From NCBI GenBank assembly GCA_013151915.1, contig JAADHJ010000041.1:1-61422 (forward strand): a stretch of DNA of 61,422 bases. The letters are read 5' to 3'. The notes under the pieces are model-generated. The model worked only from the letters and a program-made list of their open reading frames with translations. It ran no database searches and had not been told where the DNA came from. Shown here in pieces: positions 1 to 8,377 of the stretch. Position numbers and translations under genes: made by a program. The first letter of the stretch is position 1; the number at the start of each line of letters is the position of its first letter. Source of the DNA: Deltaproteobacteria bacterium (GTDB lineage: Bacteria > BMS3Abin14).

Positions 1-854
1 TACAGGCTGATCTTCGGATTTCCGACCGTTCCCCTCACCTGGACAGTGACGGATCCGTCGGTTTTTGCCCTGGCTCCGGCGAGAAGAAACAGGGGGGCCA
101 GCCGCTTACGCGACGACGCCGAGGGACGCAGGCTAAGCGTCATATTGAGTCGGGAATTTTTGATATTCGATGGGAAAAGCAGGGCGGTTCCCCTGGCATC
201 GCCGATGATGTCACCCTGAACGGTGGTCTCGCCGAGCGTGAGAAGATTATCCTTAACGGTCCAGAAAACAAGGGCCCGTGAGATTCCCAGAGACCCGGCG
301 CCCAGAATGTCCATGGCGCCTCCGGAAAGCGAAGCGTCGCCAACCCGCGCGTTTCCCTTGCCGGATATCTTCCCCTTTCCATCGCTGTCCACGTCAAGAT
401 CCACATCGAGGGAAAGTCGGCCCGAAAGCTTCACGGGGAGGTTCTGCCCACCGGGGATGCGGGCAAGCTCAATCCCCTTTCCCCGGCCCTTGATGTGCCA
501 TGTCCGCCCTTCCTTCTCAAGGGTGACAGGCAGTTCTCCCCAGGGTCCTTTCAGGACAATCCCCGCACTCCTGTCATGTCCCACAAAGCTCTTCAGACCG
601 AAGGACACCATCGCGTTTCCAAGGTTGACATGGGCACCGCCGATCATGGCGTCAAGCCCGGTCACCTTCAGGGACAGGGGGAAAACAAATGCGGCCGAAT
701 CCATGGACAGGACTCCCCCGGTAACATCCTTCATCCGCGCGTTCAGCATTTCAGCCATCCTGCCCCCGGGAAAGGTCGAAATCAGAAAGATTGCCGTTCC
801 CGACAGGAAAAGAAGCAGGTAGACCACGTATCTGACAGCGCCGCGTCCCCTCAT
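1..854 (-). CDS. gspN: Type II secretion system protein GspN (3' end outside window)
   Basis: GspN is a bitopic inner-membrane accessory protein of the type II secretion system. The visible 284 codons show a short basic N-terminus, one membrane segment at about residues 8-24, and a long beta-rich periplasmic region of the T2SSN/AsmA-like type. No stop is reached, so the gene runs off the left edge of the window; because the family is usually 250-300 residues, little should be missing. The ATG overlaps the gspM stop as ATGA, which implies translational coupling at the distal end of the gsp operon. The call rests on position after gspM and on overall architecture, since GspN sequences are poorly conserved. 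Confidence 0.72.
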   Translation of the reverse strand, partial: MRGRGAVRYVVYLLLFLSGTAIFLISTFPGGRMAEMLNARMKDVTGGVLSMDSAAFVFPLSLKVTGLDAMIGGAHVNLGNAMVSFGLKSFVGHDRSAGIVLKGPWGELPVTLEKEGRTWHIKGRGKGIELARIPGGQNLPVKLSGRLSLDVDLDVDSDGKGKISGKGNARVGDASLSGGAMDILGAGSLGISRALVFWTVKDNLLTLGETTVQGDIIGDARGTALLFPSNIKNSRLNMTLSLRPSASSRKRLAPLFLLAGARAKTDGSVTVQVRGTVGNPKISL

Positions 855-1387
855 TTGCCCTCCAGGGTGCTGACCAACAACGTGACGTCAAGCAACTTGG
901 GATCGTCGAAACGGGCCTTGATACGAATCCGCCTGGTTCTGACAAGGCGGTTCTCATTCTCCACGTTCTTCAGAAATCCAACGAGAGAACCAAGATCCAG
1001 CTTCTCCAGCCTGATCTCCACGGATGATTCCTCGATTCCCGATTCCATCTGAGTTTTCAGCGGTTTCATTGACGCGATTTTGTCCTGGACCCCTGATTCC
1101 CTGGCTCCCGATTCAAGTCGGGCGAGAAGTGAACCTTCATCCCGGGAGGACCCGATACGTTTTTCAAAACCGGACAACGATTGAGTCAGCTCCATATATC
1201 GGGTTTTCAGCTCCTCAAACCTGGCAAGCTCCTGTTTTTTTCGAACCGCCATACTCTGCCACCGGTCTCGCCTTTCCAGGGCGGGAGAGAGAACAAGGCT
1301 GTAGAGAAGGGTGCTGAGGACAAACAGTGCCCCCAGGACGATAACGATTCTCTCCCTTTCTGAAAGGCGGTGAAGGAAACTACGCAA
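851..1387 (-). CDS. gspM: Type II secretion system protein GspM
   Basis: GspM is the small bitopic inner-membrane component that pairs with GspL in the T2SS assembly platform. I place the start at a TTG at 1387, because a GGAGG lies nine bases upstream inside the gspL stop region; a longer frame reaches further into gspL but has no such site. The 178-aa product has a short cytoplasmic tail, a membrane segment at about residues 14-35 (IVIVLGALFVLSTLLYSLVL), a charged probable coiled coil, and a periplasmic ferredoxin-like domain ending in LLVSTLEGK. It is four bases downstream of gspL and overlaps gspN by four bases. Confidence 0.78.
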   Translation of the reverse strand: MRSFLHRLSERERIVIVLGALFVLSTLLYSLVLSPALERRDRWQSMAVRKKQELARFEELKTRYMELTQSLSGFEKRIGSSRDEGSLLARLESGARESGVQDKIASMKPLKTQMESGIEESSVEIRLEKLDLGSLVGFLKNVENENRLVRTRRIRIKARFDDPKLLDVTLLVSTLEGK

Positions 1388-1388
1388 G

Positions 1389-2801
1389 TTAAAGAACCTC
1401 CATCTGGAGACGGAAGGAGACCTTGGATGGGTCAGCGCCGACCCGCGCATTCTGAACCTTGACATCCTTGAACTTTCCGGATTTATCGAGGGCGCTTTTA
1501 ATCCTGTCAATGACATCGAAGGATGGGGCCGTACCTTCCAGGCGGAGCCGACCCGAGTCCAGGGACAGCTCGTTGAGCTTCAGGTCCAGATCGCTGGGGA
1601 TGGCCCGGCCAAGATCTGCCATTACCGAAAGTGCAGTCCTTCCGGAAAAGCCCGCGTAATCGGCCGCCTTTTTCTGAAGGGTGGAAATTTTCTCCTCCAT
1701 CTGGGCCACCACATTGACGATTCTTGCATCCGGAAACATCATTTGAAAGGAGGATTTGAGTGTCCCTGCATAGGTCTGGTATTCGTCCTTCGCGGCAGTG
1801 TAATCACCCCAAAGGTATCCAGCGCCCAGGAGAACCACCAATCCGGCTAGGATCGCGGTCCGAAAACCGGCTTCTTTCAGGCCGGTAAGTATGTTTTCGG
1901 GCTTAAAAGGCCCCTGTCGAAGGTCGAACGGCAAAGATTCCCGGCGCCCAAGGGCCCGGAGGGCCAATCCCAGGGCGGGAAGGTATTGACCGGCCTCACC
2001 TGATACGGAGAAATCGCTTTCATTGAATACCGCCCAGTCCCTTGCCGTCTTAACCCTGGATACCCCAGCCTCATTGAACGCAGCCAACATCGGTTCGAGG
2101 AGAGAACCGCAGGCCAGGAGGAGTTCTCCTCCCTCGGCCAGGAGACCTGTCGTCATATCCACCAGATTGTTCAATTCCCCGGTGGGTTCACCGGCAAGCC
2201 GTCTCCTCCTTATTGCGACCGGCCTTCCGGAGGCAAGCCCCACGGCGATGGCCTCCCCCTCGCTGCAGTAAAGGATGCCGCCATCCCTGATCCCACCGAA
2301 GACGGACGCGGCGGCCAATCCCAGGGCGTCGGTCTGAATCGCCGCAGGGGAAATACCTGCGGGCAGAACCTTTAAAACCTCCCGGAGAAGTTCCTGTTCG
2401 CAGGCGACCGCCACACCTTTGCATCCATGCTTGTCCATGGTGAAGGGAATGAAATCGGAAACCGATTCATCGGACGGAATGGGGATTTCACCCTCAAGCT
2501 CTGAAGGAAGGACCTGGTTGATCCGTCGCCGCCCGGTAAACGGGAATGAAAGGGTCCGTTGAAAAGTGCGCACAGCGGGGATTCCCACAACGACCCTCTC
2601 CATAGAAAAGCCGTTTTCCACAACCAGCCTTAGAGCCGAGGACCAGCAGTCGTAGAGCGTCTCCCCCTCTCCGGGAAAAACAGCGGCGCGGTTAAGTGAA
2701 ACTCCCCTCAAATTGGCGGAAAGTTCAACTACCGTGACGTTTCCACTCTCCTTAAGGGATATGCCTGTGCCTGTTCCGGCAAACATTTCCATAAGTGGCA
2801 A
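1389..2801 (-). CDS. gspL: Type II secretion system protein GspL (PilM-like)
   Basis: GspL links the secretion ATPase GspE to the inner-membrane platform. The first roughly 300 residues form a PilM/actin-like cytoplasmic domain; a membrane segment (ILAGLVVLLGAGYLW) follows at about 315-330, then a periplasmic region with a coiled coil and a ferredoxin-like end. Length (470 aa) is usual. The start is a TTG at 2801, eleven bases after an AGGGGG in the gspK stop region; an ATG three codons later is the alternative. It is a tight operon member between gspK and gspM. Confidence 0.85.
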   Translation of the reverse strand: MPLMEMFAGTGTGISLKESGNVTVVELSANLRGVSLNRAAVFPGEGETLYDCWSSALRLVVENGFSMERVVVGIPAVRTFQRTLSFPFTGRRRINQVLPSELEGEIPIPSDESVSDFIPFTMDKHGCKGVAVACEQELLREVLKVLPAGISPAAIQTDALGLAAASVFGGIRDGGILYCSEGEAIAVGLASGRPVAIRRRRLAGEPTGELNNLVDMTTGLLAEGGELLLACGSLLEPMLAAFNEAGVSRVKTARDWAVFNESDFSVSGEAGQYLPALGLALRALGRRESLPFDLRQGPFKPENILTGLKEAGFRTAILAGLVVLLGAGYLWGDYTAAKDEYQTYAGTLKSSFQMMFPDARIVNVVAQMEEKISTLQKKAADYAGFSGRTALSVMADLGRAIPSDLDLKLNELSLDSGRLRLEGTAPSFDVIDRIKSALDKSGKFKDVKVQNARVGADPSKVSFRLQMEVL

Positions 2802-2806
2802 AATTA

Positions 2807-3829
2807 TCAGAACCCCCTATAGTACACAAGGCTGACATGCTCTCCTTGCCTGGCGAAGACGCCGGCGGCTGTGCTGGAGGACCTTTCAGTCTCCCCGGTA
2901 ATCACAGCGGAGAAATGACTGCTGTTGACATCGATCAGCGATAAAACCTGATTGTAGAGATCCTCGTGAAAATCCGCCACCCTCTCTTTCAGCTCGTTGG
3001 TTGTCTGAAACGGGGCATCGGACCTGACCGAAATGATCTCCTCGGCAAGATCGCGGTCGATTATGTAGTCCACGCCCCCTACCCCTTTCGGGGTCAGGGA
3101 CATGAGAACCTCGGCAGACGCGGTATTGATATTTATTTTACCGTCCCGCCTCCCGTATATCGTGACAAATTTCCTTAGAGGAGGGATATCCCCTTCGCCG
3201 CGGTTCAGGAGGGCGTCGCCGACCCCTTTGACAAGAGCCAACTCACCCACAGTTCGAAGCCTTTCATTGGGGCAGGAATAGGGCCCGGGCAGATCCGAAT
3301 AATACCGTTCCTCAGCCCCATTTTCCAGGGCGATGTTGTCCTCGTCCATCCAGTCGGTAAGGCTGTCGACAATCTCGTCCGCACGTTTGTTAGAGATGCC
3401 GAGAGATGTCAGCAGGGACCAGAGCCGGCCGGCCGCCTTTGCCGTCTCCTCATCGGTCTCGCCGTCATTGTTGACCAGAGCGTTGATGTCCAGTTTTCCC
3501 TCCTCGTCTTCGACCCTGCCGCTTACCCAACCGATATCAGCGATGGGTATTGTTCCAGCGGAATTGGCGGCTGCCCAATCGTCGCTGAATGAATCCACCT
3601 TGACATCGTCCTTCTCCAGGGCGGCCTGCACCAGGGCCAGGCCCGAGCGGGCGATATATTCGGTCTGAAGCTCGTAGGCGGCATTGTAAGCGATATCCTC
3701 AAACAGATTTACCCCGGCCCTTGTATCCAGCACCACCACGGAGAGGAGGAGCACCGCCACAATGGCCATAAGAAGGGCAACGCCCCTCTCCCCTTCCGAA
3801 CGCGGTATTAATGCCATGGTGCCGCTCAT
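2807..3829 (-). CDS. gspK: Type II secretion system minor pseudopilin GspK
   Basis: GspK is the large minor pseudopilin that caps the pseudopilus tip. After a short leader, the prepilin peptidase site reads ERG/VALLMAIVAVLLLS; as is normal for GspK, the hydrophobic segment lacks Glu at position 5. The 340-aa length and the large inserted alpha domain (DEIVDSLTDWMDEDN, then INTASAEVLMSL) are diagnostic, and the latter resembles helix-hairpin-helix motifs seen in this family. Upstream gspI ends seven bases before the start. No gspJ lies between them. Confidence 0.9.
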   Translation of the reverse strand: MSGTMALIPRSEGERGVALLMAIVAVLLLSVVVLDTRAGVNLFEDIAYNAAYELQTEYIARSGLALVQAALEKDDVKVDSFSDDWAAANSAGTIPIADIGWVSGRVEDEEGKLDINALVNNDGETDEETAKAAGRLWSLLTSLGISNKRADEIVDSLTDWMDEDNIALENGAEERYYSDLPGPYSCPNERLRTVGELALVKGVGDALLNRGEGDIPPLRKFVTIYGRRDGKININTASAEVLMSLTPKGVGGVDYIIDRDLAEEIISVRSDAPFQTTNELKERVADFHEDLYNQVLSLIDVNSSHFSAVITGETERSSSTAAGVFARQGEHVSLVYYRGF

Positions 3830-3835
3830 GACATT

Positions 3836-4234
3836 TTATTCCGGCAGGTAGGCCACCACATGGTAGGATTCCTCCCTTGTGCCTTCCATCCACTTCACCG
3901 TGAGGCTGATCTCCTTGACCCCGGAAAATTCCGTATCGGTGACGGTGTCGGACCAGGTGTATATTCCTTTCTCATCCCTGGCTTCCTCCTGGGTGGAGTC
4001 GGGAACACCATTATAAATGATCCCTTCCATCTTCTCCCGGGCCAGGTAGGAGGCTCCCATGAGGCGGGCGGCGTGAAGGGTTCGGCGGCTGTTAAGGCCA
4101 TCGGTCTGAAGAAGGACCAACAGGCCCGCCGCCAGGACGGCAAGAGCCGCTAGGATCTCCAGGAGGGTAAAACCATCCTCCCCCCCCTGGATGCTTCGTC
4201 GGAGGCTACGACGCAGGAAGTTCCACATACCCAT
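3836..4234 (-). CDS. gspI: Type II secretion system minor pseudopilin GspI
   Basis: A 132-aa prepilin-like protein with leader GGEDG/FTLLEILAALAVLAAG, carrying the Glu at mature position 5 needed for pseudopilus assembly, followed by a small C-terminal domain with a T2SSI-like beta pattern (SLTVKWMEGTREESYHVVAYLPE). Position between gspH and gspK supports GspI; a PilV/GspJ assignment is possible but less likely because of the short C-terminal domain. The start overlaps the gspH end by 29 bases, and a second in-frame ATG lies two codons later. Confidence 0.8.
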   Translation of the reverse strand: MGMWNFLRRSLRRSIQGGEDGFTLLEILAALAVLAAGLLVLLQTDGLNSRRTLHAARLMGASYLAREKMEGIIYNGVPDSTQEEARDEKGIYTWSDTVTDTEFSGVKEISLTVKWMEGTREESYHVVAYLPE

Positions 4235-4787
4235 CCTTCAGCCGAATCCCTCCGCTCAACATCTCCGGCTGAATACTCCAGACCCTCCCTTTTCTGTCCC
4301 CCACATGGATAATTGAAGGCTCGATAATCCCCCGGGGCGACAGATGGATCTCCCCTGTTCCCTCGTTTTTCTTCCCCTCACCGACCGTTATCACGTCCAC
4401 TATCTTCATCCCTTCGGGAAGCCGTAGAATCCTGACATCCTCATCTGGAATATATTTGTCCTCCGGGCCAAAGTATGAAGCCGTGACGACCGACTGGTCC
4501 ATATCAAAATCCAGCCTGTAGTAGCGCCTGAGGGTTACGGCCCGATCCCTGGTGAGCTGGATCAGCATTCCCAGCTTTCTGATGCCGCGATCCAGCTCCA
4601 ACCCCGAGATATCGGGCAGTCTTGGCAGGATAATCCCGATGGCGATACCGATTATCACCATAACTATGACCAACTCCAGGAGGGTAAATCCCCCATCGGT
4701 AACGATTCTTCCACTCCGGGCATTTCCGGGGACGGGGTATCTGCCGCACGGTCTTCTACTCAAGGGTCCAGGATTCGATGTCCGCAT
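4206..4787 (-). CDS. gspH: Type II secretion system minor pseudopilin GspH
   Basis: Minor pseudopilin with the cleavage and assembly motif DGG/FTLLELVIVMVIIGIAI and a beta-rich globular domain (about 193 aa from the chosen ATG). The start is uncertain: the ATG at 4787 lies inside gspG after GGCGAAGGAAAGG and gives a roughly 33-residue leader, while a TTG at 4763 overlaps the gspG stop. The much longer frame reading back to 5042 is an artefact of overlap with gspG. Operon position between gspG and gspI fits. Confidence 0.85.
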   Translation of the reverse strand: MRTSNPGPLSRRPCGRYPVPGNARSGRIVTDGGFTLLELVIVMVIIGIAIGIILPRLPDISGLELDRGIRKLGMLIQLTRDRAVTLRRYYRLDFDMDQSVVTASYFGPEDKYIPDEDVRILRLPEGMKIVDVITVGEGKKNEGTGEIHLSPRGIIEPSIIHVGDRKGRVWSIQPEMLSGGIRLKDGYVELPAS

Positions 4788-5202
4788 CCTTTCCTTCGCC
4801 CCCTTCAACCCCATCGGCCCCATAGGAAACGATATCGAACTCTCCGTGCAGACCGGGAGAAAGATAGATGTAATCCCTGCCCCAGGGATCTGCGGGAACC
4901 TTTCCCTTTTCAAGATAGCCCCCATCACGGTATTTTCCGGGAACCGGATCGGTGGTGGGTTCCCTGACCAGGGCCTCAAGGCCCTGATCCGTAGTCGGAT
5001 AAAAACCATTATCCAGATAATAGGTCTTGAGGGCCGTCTCAAGATTGGAAATGGTCACTTCAGCCTTCAAATGTCTTGCTTTCTCCGGTTCACCCAGGAA
5101 CCGGGGGGCAACGATGGTAATGAGCGTCGCAAGAATGACCATGACCACCATGAGCTCGATGAGCGTGAATCCGTTCTCCCGTCCACCTTTTGGAATTTTC
5201 AT
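4756..5202 (-). CDS. gspG: Type II secretion system major pseudopilin GspG
   Basis: Major subunit of the periplasmic pseudopilus. The leader is short and the processing site NG/FTLIELMVVMVILATL is canonical, with Glu at mature position 5. The C-terminal domain has the family signature DPWGRDYIYLSPG and a probable calcium-binding loop around DGVEGGEGKDADI. The ATG at 5202 follows GGAGAAGGATA; a longer frame upstream lacks a ribosome site. Length 148 aa is typical. It is separated from upstream gspF by a 237-base gap that contains a dispersed repeat. Confidence 0.95.
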   Translation of the reverse strand: MKIPKGGRENGFTLIELMVVMVILATLITIVAPRFLGEPEKARHLKAEVTISNLETALKTYYLDNGFYPTTDQGLEALVREPTTDPVPGKYRDGGYLEKGKVPADPWGRDYIYLSPGLHGEFDIVSYGADGVEGGEGKDADIESWTLE

Positions 5203-5251
5203 TATCCTTCTCCTGTGAAAAAATCCAATTGCCGGCTTCTTTATATTTATG

Positions 5252-5432
5252 CTTCGTCCGGTCAATGCGTACCTGGATCAATACCGGAACAGGGAAAAAC
5301 TTATTTAACACAGAGTACACAGGGTTTCACAGAGTTTCACAGAGTTTTTTCAAGTTAACTTCTTTGTCAAACCCTCTTCAAAACCCTGTGGAGCAGTCTG
5401 CGAAAGGCTGCGCTGTGTTAAAAGCTTTTGAC
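5252..5432. repeat. Composite dispersed repeat (family 2) inside the gsp operon
   Basis: Between gspF and gspG. It begins with the module TTCGTCCGGTCAATGCGTACC, continues with TTAACACAGAGTACACAGGG and repeats of TTTCACAGAG, and closes with AAACCCTGTGG and CTGTGTTAAAAGCTTTTGAC. The outer parts (TTAACACAG and CTGTGTTAA) and inner parts (ACAGGGTTT and AAACCCTGT) are complementary, so RNA could fold into one long imperfect hairpin. Related segments lie near 24850, 57460-57680 and 59225. Confidence 0.75.
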
Positions 5433-5439
5433 TATACCT

Positions 5440-6663
5440 CTATCCCGATCTGACAAGCTGGTTCAGATCAAATATGGGAAGAAGCACCGCAAGGACAACA
5501 AACAGCACTACCCCGGCCATTAGAAGAATGAGGAGGGGCTCCATGACCGAGGTCAAAGCCTGAATGGAGGTGGTAACCTCCTCCTCGTAGGACTCCGCAA
5601 CACCCGTCAACATCCCACCCAGTTCTCCGCTCTCTTCCCCCACCGCAACAACCCTCGGAACAAGGGGTGGAAAGACCGCGCCGGCCCTCAGGGCATCCGC
5701 CAGGGAACCACCGCGAGAGACGGACAGGGCGGCCTCTCCAACTGCCGAACTGAGAACCCGGTTCCCGAGTACCTGTCCCGCAACCTCGAGGGACTTCAAA
5801 AGCGGAACGCCGCTCTGAAGGAGAGACCCGAGGATGAAGCACATCCTGACGGTCGCGATCTTCAGGACAAGCCGGCCGAACACGGGCACTTTCAGCTTCA
5901 GACCGTCCACGACCGGCCCGAACCTGGCGCTGCCCGACAGGTTTCTATACAGAAGAAAAATCAGCACGACGGCAACGATAAGGGCAGGCCAGTAACGCGA
6001 GGCGAGATCGCTGACAACCAGCAGGATCCGTGTGGGCACCGGGAGGGTTCTGCCGAAATCCGAAAAGATTCCCACGACCTGGGGCACAACATAGGCAAAA
6101 AGAAAGAGCAGGAAGGTAAAACCGAGGATCGTCATGATAATCGGGTAGGTAAGCGCCGCCATGATCCTGCCCCGAAGACGGGTTTCCTTCTCCAGGGTGA
6201 GGGCCAGACGCGTCATAATGGTGTCCAGAAAACCTCCGGATTCCCCTGCCCTTACCATCTGTATAAAGATAGGCGGAAACACCGATGGATGCTCCGCAAG
6301 AGCTTCATGGAAAGATTTTCCTTCGTTAATCCCATTGCGGACACTGCTTAGCACCTTGCGGACAGCTGGTTTTTCTACCTGTTCCATGAGGGCTTCCAGT
6401 GCCTGAACGAGCGTGAGCCCGGCTTTAAGGAGCGTTGCGAGCTGACGGGCGGTAGTGGCAAGGTCTTTTCGGTTCATACGCTCGAAAAGAAAAAATTCCC
6501 TGGAAGAAGAATCGTCCTTCCGGGCAGCCGCGTTTTCCAGTGAAATTACGTAAAGCCCATTGGTCTTTAACCGTTCGCGGGCCGCATGCAGGGTGCCGGC
6601 GTCAACAAACCCGGCGCGCTTTCTACCCTTGGTATCCAGGGCGCTGTACTCAAACAGGGGCAT
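5440..6663 (-). CDS. gspF: Type II secretion system inner-membrane platform protein GspF
   Basis: Polytopic platform protein that couples GspE to pseudopilus assembly. It shows the family's two duplicated T2SSF cytoplasmic domains (about residues 70-190 and 270-395), each with the motif around FIQMVRAGESGG and VVAVGEESGELGGML, three membrane segments, and the N-terminal opening PLFEYSALDTKGRKRAG. Length of 407 aa is standard. The start overlaps the gspE end by 14 bases. Confidence 0.96.
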   Translation of the reverse strand: MPLFEYSALDTKGRKRAGFVDAGTLHAARERLKTNGLYVISLENAAARKDDSSSREFFLFERMNRKDLATTARQLATLLKAGLTLVQALEALMEQVEKPAVRKVLSSVRNGINEGKSFHEALAEHPSVFPPIFIQMVRAGESGGFLDTIMTRLALTLEKETRLRGRIMAALTYPIIMTILGFTFLLFLFAYVVPQVVGIFSDFGRTLPVPTRILLVVSDLASRYWPALIVAVVLIFLLYRNLSGSARFGPVVDGLKLKVPVFGRLVLKIATVRMCFILGSLLQSGVPLLKSLEVAGQVLGNRVLSSAVGEAALSVSRGGSLADALRAGAVFPPLVPRVVAVGEESGELGGMLTGVAESYEEEVTTSIQALTSVMEPLLILLMAGVVLFVVLAVLLPIFDLNQLVRSG

Positions 6664-8377
6664 GACCGGCCTCCTCCTGAGTAACCCTGAGAATCTCCTC
6701 CACCGTGGTCACTTCATCCAGGACCTTCCTCCCCCCGTCCTGCCGCAGGGTTCTCATGCCCTCCTCGATGGCTATCCGGTGAACCGTGCCGCTGTCAGGA
6801 TTTTTCAGGGCCGCAGCCTTGATCCTGTCCGTCACCATGAGTAGCTCATAGATTCCCGTCCTGCCAACGTAGCCGGTCCCCAGACATTGATGACACCCCG
6901 CGCCCTTCCACAGACGGCCATCGGGTATCTCATTCGATTCCCAGCCGAGTTCTGCCAACTCCTCCTCAAGGGGAACGTATGTTTCTGCGCAGTGGGGGCA
7001 GATTTTCCGAACGAGCCTCTGTGCCAGAATGGCGGTGACGGAGGACGCCACCAGAAACGGCTCAACCCCCATGTCGATAAGCCGGGTAACCGCTCCCGCC
7101 GCATCATTGGTATGAAGGGTCGATAAAACGAGATGGCCTGTCAGGGAAGCCTGAATCGCAATCTCCGCCGTCTCCAGATCCCGTATCTCGCCTACCATAA
7201 TCACATTGGGATCCTGCCGAAGGATGGATCGCAGCCCGTTGGCAAAGGTGAGATCTATTTTCGGGTTGATCTGGATCTGGCTTATCCCCCTGAGTTGATA
7301 TTCCACCGGATCCTCCACCGTGATTATGTTCCTGTCGGCGGAGTTGATCCTGGTAAGCGCCCCGTAGAGGGTGGTTGTCTTTCCGCTTCCTGTTGGACCG
7401 GTCACGAGGGTAATGCCATGGCTGGAATGGACGATCCTTTCCATGGACCTGAGGTGATCGGAAGCCATCCCGATCTCCTCTAAGCCCAGCAGAACCTGGG
7501 ATCGATCCAGGAGCCTTAAAACGCCCCGCTCTCCAAAACGTGTCGGCACGATGGACACCCGGATGTCAATGTCCTTTCCGGCGATCTTGATCCGAATCCT
7601 CCCATCCTGGGGCAGGCGCTTCTCGGCGATATCGAGGTCCGCCATAACTTTGACACGTGAAATTATGGGGGAATGAAGCCTCTTGGGCAGGGAGTGAACG
7701 TTGTGCAGGACCCCATCCACCCGGTAGCGAACGGAGAGGTCTCCCTCGAATGGCTCGATATGGATGTCGCTGGCCCTCTCCCGAACCGCTTCATAAAGGA
7801 GGGAATTGACGAAGCTGATAATGGGAGCCTCGTCGGAAGAGTCAAGGAGGTCCTGGGGTTCATCGAACTCGCCGGCATGAATGGCAAGGCCACCGTTATC
7901 AAGATTTTCAATGACCATATCGGCGGAGTCGGAGGATCTCTCGTAGGTCAGATTGATGGCCTCGGATATGGCCTTTCTTGTGGAAAGGACGGGTTTCACC
8001 ACCGCTCCCAGAAAGACGCTGACGTTTTCAAGCACCTCATGATTCAGTTGATTTACCGCGACCCTGGTCTCCCCGGTTTCAGCATCCACGAAGGGATAAA
8101 GAAAGTGTTTACGCGCATATTGGATGGGGATCTGATGCCCTGCGGACCTCTCACGCACCCGGACCGAAAAATCCTCGATGAAGGGTACGCCGGACACATC
8201 CCCGAGCATATCAAGAATTTCGGTTTCCCCCAGCATTTTAAGGTGGAGAAGGGCCTCGTCCAGGGTCGTTCCCATCCTCTCCCCCTGGAGGTTCGCCTCC
8301 TCGACCTGGGCAATGGTCAGAAGGCCACGTTCCACGAGGGCCTCACCGAGCCTGTCCGAAAAAGCGTGTCCTTTCAT
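6650..8377 (-). CDS. gspE: Type II secretion system ATPase GspE
   Basis: Cytoplasmic hexameric ATPase that powers pseudopilus assembly. The N-terminal MshEN-type domain (about residues 1-170) binds GspL or, in some homologues, a nucleotide second messenger. The ATPase core contains Walker A GPTGSGKTTTLY, Asp box VEDPVEY, Walker B IMVGEIRD, and a His box (LSTLHTNDA). The tetracysteine zinc motif typical of GspE is present (CPHC ... CHQC). 575 aa. The start overlaps the gspD stop as ATGA. Confidence 0.97.
   Translation of the reverse strand: MKGHAFSDRLGEALVERGLLTIAQVEEANLQGERMGTTLDEALLHLKMLGETEILDMLGDVSGVPFIEDFSVRVRERSAGHQIPIQYARKHFLYPFVDAETGETRVAVNQLNHEVLENVSVFLGAVVKPVLSTRKAISEAINLTYERSSDSADMVIENLDNGGLAIHAGEFDEPQDLLDSSDEAPIISFVNSLLYEAVRERASDIHIEPFEGDLSVRYRVDGVLHNVHSLPKRLHSPIISRVKVMADLDIAEKRLPQDGRIRIKIAGKDIDIRVSIVPTRFGERGVLRLLDRSQVLLGLEEIGMASDHLRSMERIVHSSHGITLVTGPTGSGKTTTLYGALTRINSADRNIITVEDPVEYQLRGISQIQINPKIDLTFANGLRSILRQDPNVIMVGEIRDLETAEIAIQASLTGHLVLSTLHTNDAAGAVTRLIDMGVEPFLVASSVTAILAQRLVRKICPHCAETYVPLEEELAELGWESNEIPDGRLWKGAGCHQCLGTGYVGRTGIYELLMVTDRIKAAALKNPDSGTVHRIAIEEGMRTLRQDGGRKVLDEVTTVEEILRVTQEEAGHAPV

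Noticed and set aside
223-822. 199-codon plus-strand frame at the left end
   Set aside because: It is antisense to gspN, whose frame is supported by operon position, the ATGA overlap and a membrane segment.
4788-5042. Long N-terminal extension of GspH
   Set aside because: It lies wholly inside gspG in another frame; the prepilin leader sets the start near 4787 or 4763.
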